Shown: piece after piece, positions 54,740-62,233 of the stretch | Layout of the letters: every line of letters starts with the position of its first letter | Numbering within the stretch: position 1 is the stretch's first letter | From: Polyangiaceae bacterium | GTDB taxonomy: Bacteria; Myxococcota_A; Polyangia; Polyangiales; Polyangiaceae | Direction of reading: 5' to 3' | DNA: 64,000 nucleotides | Assembly: GCA_025936045.1 (NCBI GenBank) | Contig: JAICUB010000005.1 | Location: forward strand, 62,001 to 126,000 | Program-made: the position numbers and the translations under genes | Notes under the pieces: generated by a model | Seen by the model: the letters and a program-made list of their open reading frames with translations, nothing else | What the model was told of the DNA's origin: nothing | Database searches by the model: none

Positions 54740-55798
54740 TCAGCCCGAGCGCTTCTTGCGAGCAAAGAAGGCGCGGAGCTCATCGAAGAAGGCGAACCCG
54801 CGCTCGAGTCGGTGGTTGTCGGAGTGATGTGCAAGGCAGAGTCCGGCGATCATCGCAGCCACGCCGGCCGTTTCGGGCCGTCCGAACTTCTCTTCCTTGA
54901 TGTCGATGTCGTGGATGATCTCCGCGATCTCAGAGAGGCCTGACTGATTGAGTGCGAGCCTCTGCCGGATCACCTCGAACGTGCAGAGGTCGCCCTCGTG
55001 GGTGAACTCCGCTTCGAACATGTCGAACCGGAGCTCGTTCGGACTCGGTCGATAGCCGCGCGGCGCGACGAACTTGAACTCCGCCTCGGCGTCGACGAAG
55101 CGCCTAACGAGCCACGCGCTCGCGATGCGATCGACGTGGATGCCGACGCGCGTGACCCACACCTTGCCCTGACAGGCGGCGAGCGCGTCTTTTGGGCGAT
55201 CGGATGCGGGCTTCGGGTCCGGCCCCGTGAGCCGCGAACGAAGCGCAGACAGCAGGCCCGTTACGGCCTCGCGTCCGGGCGCGTGGAAAAAATCGAGCGC
55301 TGCGATCTCTTCGAGGCGTCGCTCGAGGCGGCCGATTTCGGCTTCAAGCTTGGCGCGGCCCGGCTCCTCAGGAGGCAATGCACGAAGCGTCGCCTTCACG
55401 AGCGCCCGCGCTTCTTTGGCGAGTGCCGCGTAGTCTTCATCACGTGCGTCTTGGAAGCGCCGCTCGACTTCCGCGTCGGTGAGACCGTCGACGAAGCGCG
55501 CTTCGACGAGCGTGGCGTCGCCGCCACTCTCCGTCACCTCCCGGCGGACCCATTGAAAGTCCTCAAGCGCGCCCTCCGTGAACGGCAGAACGTAGACCGT
55601 GTTCTTGAGCGTCAGCGCGCCGATTCGACTGAGGCGGCGTCCGATCTTCACCCGAAGGTACGCGGGACTCGGCGGGATCTGATGAAACAAGAGCAACCAG
55701 CGCGGAACGCCGACCTTCGGCACTAGCTCGACGGACGGTCCCGCACCCGACCGCGCGGTCCGCTCGGAAGAAGCCACGGTGCGGGTTCCCTTCGGCAC
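54740..55798 (-). CDS. chrB: ChrB-type chromate resistance protein
   Basis: A 352-residue protein with the two ChrB parts: an N-terminal domain (RWLLLFHQIPPSPAYLRVKI, GALTLKNTVYVLPFTEGALE) and a C-terminal chromate-resistance domain. The latter includes VWVTRVGIHVDRIASAWLVR, RFVDAEAEFKFVAPRG and LCLAHHSDNHRLERGFAFF. ChrB acts as a regulator or sensor of chromate and usually precedes the ChrA efflux pump; no chrA is present here. It is upstream of the SOD gene, consistent with an oxidative/chromate stress operon. Confidence 0.88.
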   Translation of the reverse strand: MPKGTRTVASSERTARSGAGPSVELVPKVGVPRWLLLFHQIPPSPAYLRVKIGRRLSRIGALTLKNTVYVLPFTEGALEDFQWVRREVTESGGDATLVEARFVDGLTDAEVERRFQDARDEDYAALAKEARALVKATLRALPPEEPGRAKLEAEIGRLERRLEEIAALDFFHAPGREAVTGLLSALRSRLTGPDPKPASDRPKDALAACQGKVWVTRVGIHVDRIASAWLVRRFVDAEAEFKFVAPRGYRPSPNELRFDMFEAEFTHEGDLCTFEVIRQRLALNQSGLSEIAEIIHDIDIKEEKFGRPETAGVAAMIAGLCLAHHSDNHRLERGFAFFDELRAFFARKKRSG

Positions 55799-56264
55799 GT
55801 GCGGACCTTATGATTCAGTTGCATCACGGTCAAGTGCCAAGGATACACATGTTAGATCGCAATAAGACCGCCGTCCGGCGACGAAAAGTTAATTGCGTCC
55901 CTTTTCGCGAACAGGAGGTTTGCCCATGAAGTGGGTCACTCACGCCGGCGCATCATTCGCTGTGCATCTTTGACGAGAAGGCGGTCGGGAGGTGGCGGGA
56001 GGTCGAGCTGCCCGAGAGCGTCGTGAGGCAGGCCGTGGACGGGGGGTTCATGGGGCAGGACGTCGAGTCAGGCTCATCTGAACCGCATTGAGTTCGAGCG
56101 CCAGCGGATGACATGCTGCCTGCCGGCATGCATCCTGGGAAGTCACGGTCACACGTTGACCACCGACGTGCGAGCTGCTCGTGCGACCGACCGATTTTGC
56201 TGCGGGCTCCGGCCGATGTGCCGGTGCAGCGGAAACCTAGTACGTTGAACGGACGCGAAACATC
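55799..56264. other. Intergenic boundary region with a possible coding remnant
   Basis: This 466-bp stretch separates the ChrB gene from the defence-like island. The first 120 bp are unusually AT-rich for this genome. A frame without start codon runs from 55930 to 56091 and encodes about 53 residues, including FDEKAVGRWREVELPESVVR and AVDGGFMGQDVESG. This looks like the decayed end of a real gene, not random sequence, but no family is recognised. The rest holds no clear gene. Confidence 0.5.
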
Positions 56265-56645
56265 ATGACAGTTGCGATTGCTTTCCCCGGCGACGAATCC
56301 GTCCTTGAGTACCTCGTCACTCAGACCTCGGAGCATTTTGCTCAGAAAAAGGCTGCGGCCTTTTCAACCGCCGCCCCACCGAACCGCACCCAGTTTGACG
56401 AGCTGCTTCGGGCCTGCTTCGCGGCCAGCATCGAGCAGGAAGAGGGCAGGCGGGTAGAGTTCACGGCGTTTTTTGATACTGAGGCGGAACTCTCGGACTA
56501 CGACTTCGACGACCGACCAGAGCTCAGCCCGAGCGTGCTTGCTAGACTGTCTGCAGCCCTTGATCCCCTCCGCTCCTACTGCGTATTTCGCCTATCGTGG
56601 ACAGCCGTTTCGGCGCATCGTGATCACTCGCATCGGGCATCGTGA
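56265..56645 (+). pseudogene. 5' fragment of a DACNV-type sensor gene, cut by IS21-family element
   Basis: The frame starts at ATG 56265 and codes correctly up to Ser 111 (codon 56595-56597); then it enters the left end of the insertion sequence and ends after 15 further residues. The true N-terminal part has RTQFDELLRACFAASIEQEE and EGRRVEFTAFFDTEAELSDY, which I assign to the DACNV probable nucleotide-sensor domain (a diadenylate cyclase-like fold). The assignment is by visual pattern. The 3' part lies at 59163-60060. Joining the two at the duplicated ATCG gives one 408-residue frame. Confidence 0.75.
56594..56597. repeat. Left copy of the 4-bp target duplication ATCG
   Basis: ATCG directly precedes the IS left end (TGGACAGCC) and recurs directly after its right end at 59163-59166. 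Removing the element and one copy yields the uninterrupted frame (CTA TCG GGC GAT). Four-base duplications are known for IS21-family members. Confidence 0.7.
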
Positions 56646-56675
56646 TCGGAGCGAAGCGACGCGGGCGGTCGGCGG

Positions 56676-57419
56676 TCAGTTGTTGGGTTCAGTCTCGGGT
56701 CGTCGGCGGGAGGGTCCCTTCAGGTCGATCTTGTAAGCGTTGTTGACGAGTCGATCCAAAATAGCGTCAGCCATTGTCGGGTCGCCGATCCACTCGTGCC
56801 ACTTCCCGACCGGTAGCTGGCTGGTGACGACGGTGGAGACGCGGCCGTAGCGATCCTCGATCACTTCGAGCAAGTCATGCCGCTGCGAGTCCTTCGGCAC
56901 TCCGAGTCCCCAGTCGTCGAGCACGAGCACGTCAAACTTTGCGAGCTTGGCGAGCAGCCGAGCGTGGCTGCCCTCGGCACGTGCGAGCGCGAGCTCGTCG
57001 AGCAGGCGCGGCACGCGGCGGTACGTGACGCGCAGCGCTCTCCGGCACGCGCTCTGGCCGAGTGCGCAGGCGAGGAAGCTCTTGCCGACACCAGTGCCGC
57101 CAGTGATGAGGACGTTCAGGTGCTCGTTCACCCAGCTGCACGACGCGAGCTGGCGCAGCATTGCCTTTTCGAGACCGCGTGCGGCCGATGTCGCCACGTC
57201 TTCGACGCACGCCTGCGGGATCCTGAGCTGCGCGTCTTTGAGCAGGCGCGTGAGGCGGCGGTTGTCGCGAGCTTGGTGCTCGGCGTCGACGAGCAACGTG
57301 AAGCGCTCGTCGAAGCTCAATGCGCCTATTTGCCCGTCCTTCTGCTGCTGTTGCCAGGCCTCGGCCATGACGGCGAGACGCAGCCCGTGGAGTTTTTCGA
57401 TCGTGGGTTCATTCAGCAT
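56676..57419 (-). CDS. istB: IS21-family helper ATPase IstB
   Basis: A 247-residue AAA+ ATPase. Walker A ITGGTGVGKSFLACALG, Walker B VLVLDDWG and the sensor STVVTSQLPVGKWHEWI match IstB. It assembles on target DNA and stimulates IstA. The ATG complementary to 57417-57419 has an AAGGAA ribosome binding site; longer in-frame extensions overlap istA and are shadow. It starts 13 bp after the istA stop. Confidence 0.96.
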   Translation of the reverse strand: MLNEPTIEKLHGLRLAVMAEAWQQQQKDGQIGALSFDERFTLLVDAEHQARDNRRLTRLLKDAQLRIPQACVEDVATSAARGLEKAMLRQLASCSWVNEHLNVLITGGTGVGKSFLACALGQSACRRALRVTYRRVPRLLDELALARAEGSHARLLAKLAKFDVLVLDDWGLGVPKDSQRHDLLEVIEDRYGRVSTVVTSQLPVGKWHEWIGDPTMADAILDRLVNNAYKIDLKGPSRRRPETEPNN

Positions 57420-57432
57420 TCGGTTCCTTTCT

Positions 57433-58974
57433 TCAGTGGTAGTAGTCCGGGCCGCGCACGTTCTCGTGCATGATGGCGAGCCGTTCCTCGGGCTCGTCTT
57501 CGAGCAAGCCGGCGCTCTCGCGGCCGAGCGCCAGGATGTTCGCGATCGGCTTGTACGACCGTGCACCGAAGCGCAGCGCACGCTCGCACGCGAGCTCAGT
57601 TCGCTCAGATCCGTACTTCTCGCCCACGCGTTGAAGTCCGCGCGCCGAGCGCCAGCCCTGTTCACGGACAGGATTCGCATCGAGCAGACGCCGGACCATC
57701 GCGACCGTCATCGGCCCCACCGTCGCCGCCCAGGCGAGCACGCCGTCCTCGCCGGCCGCGTGACGACGGTGGCCTTCCGGCATGTGCGCCGGGTCGGTGG
57801 TGTGCTTGTAGGGATCGCGGCTCCGCACGTGCGAAGCGACGCGGCCATGGTTATGCAGAATCTCCACGGTATTGGCCGTAAATCGAGCCCACACCGTCTC
57901 GTGTGCGACCTCGTACGGCACCGAGTACCAGTGCTTGTCGACCTCCACATGGTAATCGGTGTTCACCGTCCGCTCGATCCACTCGGCGCACTCGTACGCC
58001 GTACTCGGCAGCGGGCGCAGAGCCCCTCGCTCCACACGCTCAAACAGCTCGCGCCGGCTGATGCCGCCGAGCTTCTTCATCGCTCGCGCGTTGAGCTCCT
58101 CGAGCAGCACCCGGACCCGTGCATTCAGCGCCTCGAGGGAGAAGAAGGTCTCGTTCCGAAGGCGAGCAAGGATCCACCGCTGCGCGATCTGCACACCCAC
58201 CTCGACCTTCGCCTTGTCGCGCGCCTTGTAGGGACGCGCAGGCACGACAGCCGTTCCATAATAGCGTGCAAGCTCGGCGTACGTGCGTTGGATCCCCGGC
58301 TCGTATCGACACGGTACCACCACCGCCGCCTTCAATCCGTCGGGCACAAACATCGCCGGCACTCCGCCGAAATATTCGAGCGCCCGGACGTGCGCACCCA
58401 CGAAATCTTCGACCTTTTGGCTCGAAACGGCCTCCGCATACGTGAGGTTCGACGCGCCGAGCACCCCAACGAAGAGCTCGACGATCACTTGCTCGCCGGT
58501 CGCACTGTCGACGTACGAAGGACGCACTCCGGAGAAATCGACAAAGCATTTCTCGCCTGCCTTGTGCAGCTGCCTCATCGTCACGCTCGTCTTCCCGAGC
58601 CACTTCCGGTAGTCGTCGCAAAACGCCGTGTACCGAAGCCCCGTCGGGTGCTGCTCGAGGTACTCGAGATGCAACAGCTCGAGCGTCACGCCCGGCCGTC
58701 GCAGCTCCATGTGTAGGTACACGGGGTCTGGCCGCGGCCGATCATCGCTCGGTCCCGCTGGGCGCCCGTACAGCCGCTCCTCAAGCGACGCATCGCTTAA
58801 CCCCTCGGCGACCTCCCAAGTCACGCCCACCTTCTCCGCGCGCGACACCGTCTTCGACACCACGCCCGCGCTCACCCCGAGCGCACGCGCTGCCTCACGC
58901 ACCGACAGCTTCTGCTGTCGTCGTAGCCGCAAAATTTCTCGAATCTTCCTCATCGGCAGTCGCTCCGTCGCCAT
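57433..58974 (-). CDS. istA: IS21-family transposase IstA
   Basis: A 513-residue transposase. The N-terminal helix-turn-helix (LSVREAARALGVSAGVVSKT) binds the end repeats. The DDE catalytic core has Asp in KCFVDFSGVRPSY, Asp in MFVPDGLKAAV and Glu in KAKVEVGVQIAQRW. The ATG complementary to 58972-58974 is preceded by AAGGAG at good spacing, so the upstream 25-residue extension is not used. The gene looks intact, so the element may still be mobile. Confidence 0.96.
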   Translation of the reverse strand: MATERLPMRKIREILRLRRQQKLSVREAARALGVSAGVVSKTVSRAEKVGVTWEVAEGLSDASLEERLYGRPAGPSDDRPRPDPVYLHMELRRPGVTLELLHLEYLEQHPTGLRYTAFCDDYRKWLGKTSVTMRQLHKAGEKCFVDFSGVRPSYVDSATGEQVIVELFVGVLGASNLTYAEAVSSQKVEDFVGAHVRALEYFGGVPAMFVPDGLKAAVVVPCRYEPGIQRTYAELARYYGTAVVPARPYKARDKAKVEVGVQIAQRWILARLRNETFFSLEALNARVRVLLEELNARAMKKLGGISRRELFERVERGALRPLPSTAYECAEWIERTVNTDYHVEVDKHWYSVPYEVAHETVWARFTANTVEILHNHGRVASHVRSRDPYKHTTDPAHMPEGHRRHAAGEDGVLAWAATVGPMTVAMVRRLLDANPVREQGWRSARGLQRVGEKYGSERTELACERALRFGARSYKPIANILALGRESAGLLEDEPEERLAIMHENVRGPDYYH

Positions 58975-59043
58975 CCTTGGGGTCTCCTTCGAGACCCCTG
59001 GTCGCAGAGCCGACCCGCCCGCGTCACCCCAACTCCCCACCGT

Positions 59044-59164
59044 GTTCACGATGCCCGAAACGGGCGTTCACGATGCCCGAAACGGGCGTTCACGATGGCC
59101 GATCTAGGTGTTCACGATGCCCCGATTTGAGCGTTCACGATGCTCCGATCCCGCTGTTCACGAT
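59044..59164. repeat. Right-end IS21 repeat array, six copies of GTTCACGAT
   Basis: The 9-bp core GTTCACGAT recurs at 59044, 59066, 59088, 59110, 59133 and 59156, with spacing of 22, 22, 22, 23 and 23 bp. Between them are GCCCGAAACGGGC-type palindromic spacers. The reverse-complement core appears near the left IS end (three copies). The roughly two-helical-turn phasing suits IstA binding sites, as in other IS21 elements, but the number of copies is high. It lies inside and at the right border of the element. Confidence 0.85.
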
Positions 59165-60060
59165 CGGGCGATTTCCGCACCTACCTCTGTATAAGTGATC
59201 AAGGTCAGGGGCTCCGTGTCGTCGGAATTCGCCACTGGGGCGATCATCGCTCCTTTCTCCCTGCAGGCGGCAACCCAAGTCATGTTGTGATCCGTGTGGC
59301 AGCACCGGGGGTTCTGGTCGTTCGCTATGATACGAAAATCTTGTTGACATATTGGCGTGGCGCGGTCGCGCGGTACTCCATGTCGGACAATCCGCAACGC
59401 GATGCCGTCGCCGCATTGCTTCGCCCCATCACTAACGCCGAACCAGGGCTGTATGCCAAGGCACAGCGCGCCTTCGTGTATTTGGCTGAATGGATGTTGC
59501 GACTGCGGCATGGTGGAACACTTCTCATCGTGCCACCGGAGAGTTCGTGGAAATCCTTCGTCTCCGGCGCCAGGTTTGCGACTTCGCGGCCGGTTGTCCG
59601 CGTCGAGAAAGCGCTATCAGCGTCCACCATTGATCGGCCAGCTCGCCAGGCTGTGGAGGACCCGCGCGCACGCCGGTTGGAGAAGGCTGAGTTTCCGCAT
59701 GAGAACGCCGACCTACAACTTGCGGTTGAACTTGAATGGCTCGCGCAACTCACGGCGACCGACGGCATGACCGTCCTGGACGCCAACCTAAGACTGTACG
59801 GCTTTGGGCTCTTTTTTTCGATGGCCGCGCAGAACGTAACCGTTCAAGTTATTGATCCGTACTCGGCGGCTGCTTCCCCCGTGCGCGATGTCGCCTCCCT
59901 TGGTGGCGCGCGACACCAGTCTGCGGCCGTGACCTGTTACTTGGTGCCCGGGGCGACGGCCATCGTCGCATCCCAAGACGGCACCCTCACGGCCATGCGC
60001 CGTGAGGGTGAAGGTCCGGTCATCGTTCGGAAGCATCTGGAGCTTGTGCTCCACGCCTAG
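59140..60060 (+). pseudogene. 3' fragment of the DACNV-type sensor gene
   Basis: The frame opens inside the IS right end; true gene sequence resumes at the ATCG duplication (59163). The part from 59167 codes 297 residues, with GDFRTYLCISDQGQGLRVVG, RVAAPGVLVVRYDTKILLTY and a C-terminus YLVPGATAIVASQDGTLTAM. This fits the rest of a DACNV domain: beta-rich ligand pocket, GxPG-like turn, then helical region. It is in frame with the 5' fragment at 56265. Without precise excision no full-length product can be made, although an internal start could give a truncated one. A HEPN gene follows 84 bp downstream. Confidence 0.75.
59163..59166. repeat. Right copy of the 4-bp target duplication ATCG
   Basis: It follows the right IS end and matches 56594-56597. 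It is short, so support comes mainly from exact frame restoration of the interrupted gene. Confidence 0.7.
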
Positions 60061-60143
60061 ACAAAGCCTACTTAGCCAGCCCTTGCTTCCGCTCGACTGG
60101 GGTAGCTGAAACCGGTAATTTGGTCGGTATCCAGCTGCTTGTG

Positions 60144-61187
60144 ATGACCGCACCCTCACAGACTTCTCTATCTTTGCCGGCTCACGCTGCGGCGTCGGTA
60201 TTCGTCCGGACGACGTCTAGGCTGCGCGCCACCATCGCGTTCCCTATCTCGGGGTCTGTGCGGGTCTACTTGATGGACCAACAAGAGTGCGAACGATTTT
60301 TACACGACATTACGAGAAAGAATGTCTTTCTTCGAATTCGCCGCGACAGCGACTTCTACTATCGACGGATCAAGGCTCTCGCCGGCCATACGGTCGTTGA
60401 GGTCACGCTTCCTGGTTTACCGAAGGAGGTTCTCCCACAAGCAACGGTCGTGGCGGACGCAGCTGAGCAGCTCTTGCTACTCACCGAAAGCCTCGTGACC
60501 CGCAGGGCCGCCTTCCATCGCGTACTGGGCGTAGCGTTACATCCCATCGATCAGATCGGTTTCGTGCGGTCAGCGGACCGGATGACGCTAAGGTCAACAA
60601 CTCGACCTGGCACAGCGCAGAGCCAGGTTGCTCTCAGCTCGGCGCTTGCAAGGCGCTTCTTGAAGTCGGGATTTCCCTCCCTGTTCGAAGCCTGCGCTGG
60701 GGCTACATCCCTCGCGCGGCGCCTGCGCCTTGCAGCAAGCTGGTTGGTTGAGTCACGGTGCGAACCCCGTTTCGACGCTGCCGTGGTCAAGAGCTCTATA
60801 GCGCTCGAATCGTTGCTGATCTTTTCGGAGAGAGAGTCGCTCGCGCGCAGCCTCTCTGAAAGGATGGCGTTCTTGATATCGACTGATGCGAGCACTCGGG
60901 CCGAAGTGTGCAGGACGCTCAAACGTTTCTACGATGTACGCAGCGGCGTGGTTCACGGCGGAAGGCGACGTCGCGGGGCGACCGACGATATCTTGGACGG
61001 TGTTGACAGGCTCATCATCCTCGCGCTGCTGAAGATTGCGGCGAATCGCGGACTCTTTTCTACAGAGGAGGAACTGCAGGCGTGGCTCGACGACGAGCGT
61101 TGGAAGGCCCCGTCGGAGCTCGAGCAACCTTTTGCCGCGAGCGTCGTTGGTAGCGCACTGAATCTCGCAGCGACGGGAGTCGCCTGA
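60144..61187 (+). CDS. Apea-like HEPN-domain protein, candidate ribonuclease
   Basis: A 347-residue protein from the ATG at 60144; a GTG at 60141 and a TTG at 60120 are also possible starts. The N-terminal half is an uncharacterised beta-rich domain (RATIAFPISGSVRVYLMDQQ). The C-terminal part is a HEPN helical domain (VVKSSIALESLLIFSERESL) with the RNase motif R-x4-H in RSGVVHGGR: Arg 266 and His 271. This motif belongs to the Apea-like HEPN family, toxins or effectors in anti-phage systems. Composition is less GC-extreme than in the core genome. It is third in position on the plus strand, after the split sensor gene. The function as RNase activated by the sensor is inference. Confidence 0.82.
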   Translation: MTAPSQTSLSLPAHAAASVFVRTTSRLRATIAFPISGSVRVYLMDQQECERFLHDITRKNVFLRIRRDSDFYYRRIKALAGHTVVEVTLPGLPKEVLPQATVVADAAEQLLLLTESLVTRRAAFHRVLGVALHPIDQIGFVRSADRMTLRSTTRPGTAQSQVALSSALARRFLKSGFPSLFEACAGATSLARRLRLAASWLVESRCEPRFDAAVVKSSIALESLLIFSERESLARSLSERMAFLISTDASTRAEVCRTLKRFYDVRSGVVHGGRRRRGATDDILDGVDRLIILALLKIAANRGLFSTEEELQAWLDDERWKAPSELEQPFAASVVGSALNLAATGVA

Positions 61188-61258
61188 CGCGGCCTGCAGC
61201 AACGCCGCCCTCGCTATGCGCTCGGCTGGTGCGGCTGAACCTGATACGCTAGGTAGAC

Positions 61259-62145
61259 ATGCCTCGTGCCGCCACAGTTTTTCAAATCCTCATCGCGTCT
61301 CCTTCGGACGTGCCTGAGGAGAGGCAGCGGTGCGCGAACTCGTGCAAGAGTGGAACATCTTCCACGGGCGCTCACGTAACGCCGTGCTTGAGGCTGTCAT
61401 GTGGGAAACACACTCTGTTCCTGAATTTGGTGAGCGTCCGCAGGCCATCCTTAATCGACAGCTCGTCGACTCTTGCGACGCGCTCATCGGCATTTTTTGG
61501 ACGCGACTCGGAAGTCCTTCCGGTGAGGCGCCATCCGGGACCATTGAAGAGATTAATCGCATCCACGGGGCAAACAAGCCGGCGCTGCTGTACTTTCGAA
61601 CCCAACGACAACTGCCCCCGAACGTTGACGCTGCACAGCTAGAGGCTTTGGTCGCGTTCAAGAACGCATGCAAGATCGATAGCCTTTTCCATGAATACGA
61701 CACGCTGGCGGAGTTCAACGCCAAAATCCGGCTCGGTCTAATCCGACTCTCTGATCGCTTTGAGGGGGCGGCGACAGCCATGCTACTCTCAGATTCGATA
61801 CGTGAGACGAGCGCAAAGCACGATCGATGGCGACGCCTGCTCACGGAAGCAGCTGCGCGGTCGACAAACGTCACCATCGACAGCCCTCTCTTGGTAGAGC
61901 TGGAAGATCCCACCGGCTTTGCAGAACCTAGGCGAATGCACGCACGCCTAGATGGCCTCGTTCGTGTAACCCGACCAGTTGACGAGACGTTCATGCTCAG
62001 TATCCCTTTTGAGCGGCTCGGCTTGGTCGCGCCGACGATCCCGTTCGGGCAGACGGAGGATATTTGGATGGGAACGGAAGGCAATCTCCACCTGATCCTG
62101 CGGCGGTCAATCGTTAGGAACAAACATGGCGTGTGCCTGCGGTGA
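61259..62145 (+). pseudogene. DUF4062-domain gene with a one-base frameshift
   Basis: The gene starts at ATG 61259 with ATVFQILIASPSDVPEERQ, the normal DUF4062 start. At about 61325-61330 the frame shifts; coding continues in the frame opened at 61330 (VRELVQEWNIFHGRSRNAVL, VDSCDALIGIFWTRLGSPSG, AFKNACKIDSLFHEYDTLAE). Restoring one base so that CAGCGGTG reads CAGGCGGTG joins the parts as EERQAVRELVQEWN. DUF4062 is found as an N-terminal signalling domain in NTPase-type immune proteins; here only a short C-terminal part of about 100 residues follows. This is either a real mutation or a sequencing error; both leave the family assignment intact. Confidence 0.78.
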
Positions 62146-62233
62146 ACCCGCCTAATTTCGGTCTGCGTCCGACGCAGTGCTCGGTGGCGCGCGGTTCGCG
62201 CCGCGTTACAAGACCGCTTTCGGCGATATTAAG

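Larger units (their letters stand above)
56598..59162 (-). mobile_element. IS21-family insertion sequence
   Basis: About 2565 bp carrying istA and istB on the minus strand, the normal IS21 layout. The ends are imperfect inverted repeats: left TGGACAGCC at 56598, right (reverse complement) CGTGAACAGC. Several short repeats of the core ATCGTG-A/G-AC lie inside each end: three at the left (56594, 56617, 56639), six at the right. This is a multiple transposase-binding-site array. It is inserted in the DACNV-type gene with an apparent ATCG duplication. Exact ends may be off by two bases. Confidence 0.85.

Noticed and set aside
57420..57680. N-terminal extension of istB into istA
   Set aside because: The extension is Arg/Ser-rich shadow; a proper ribosome binding site lies before the ATG at 57419.
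59044..59164. Possible CRISPR array (regular 22-23 bp repeats)
   Set aside because: The conserved core is only 9 bp, spacers are themselves similar, there are no cas genes, and the array lies exactly at an IS end.
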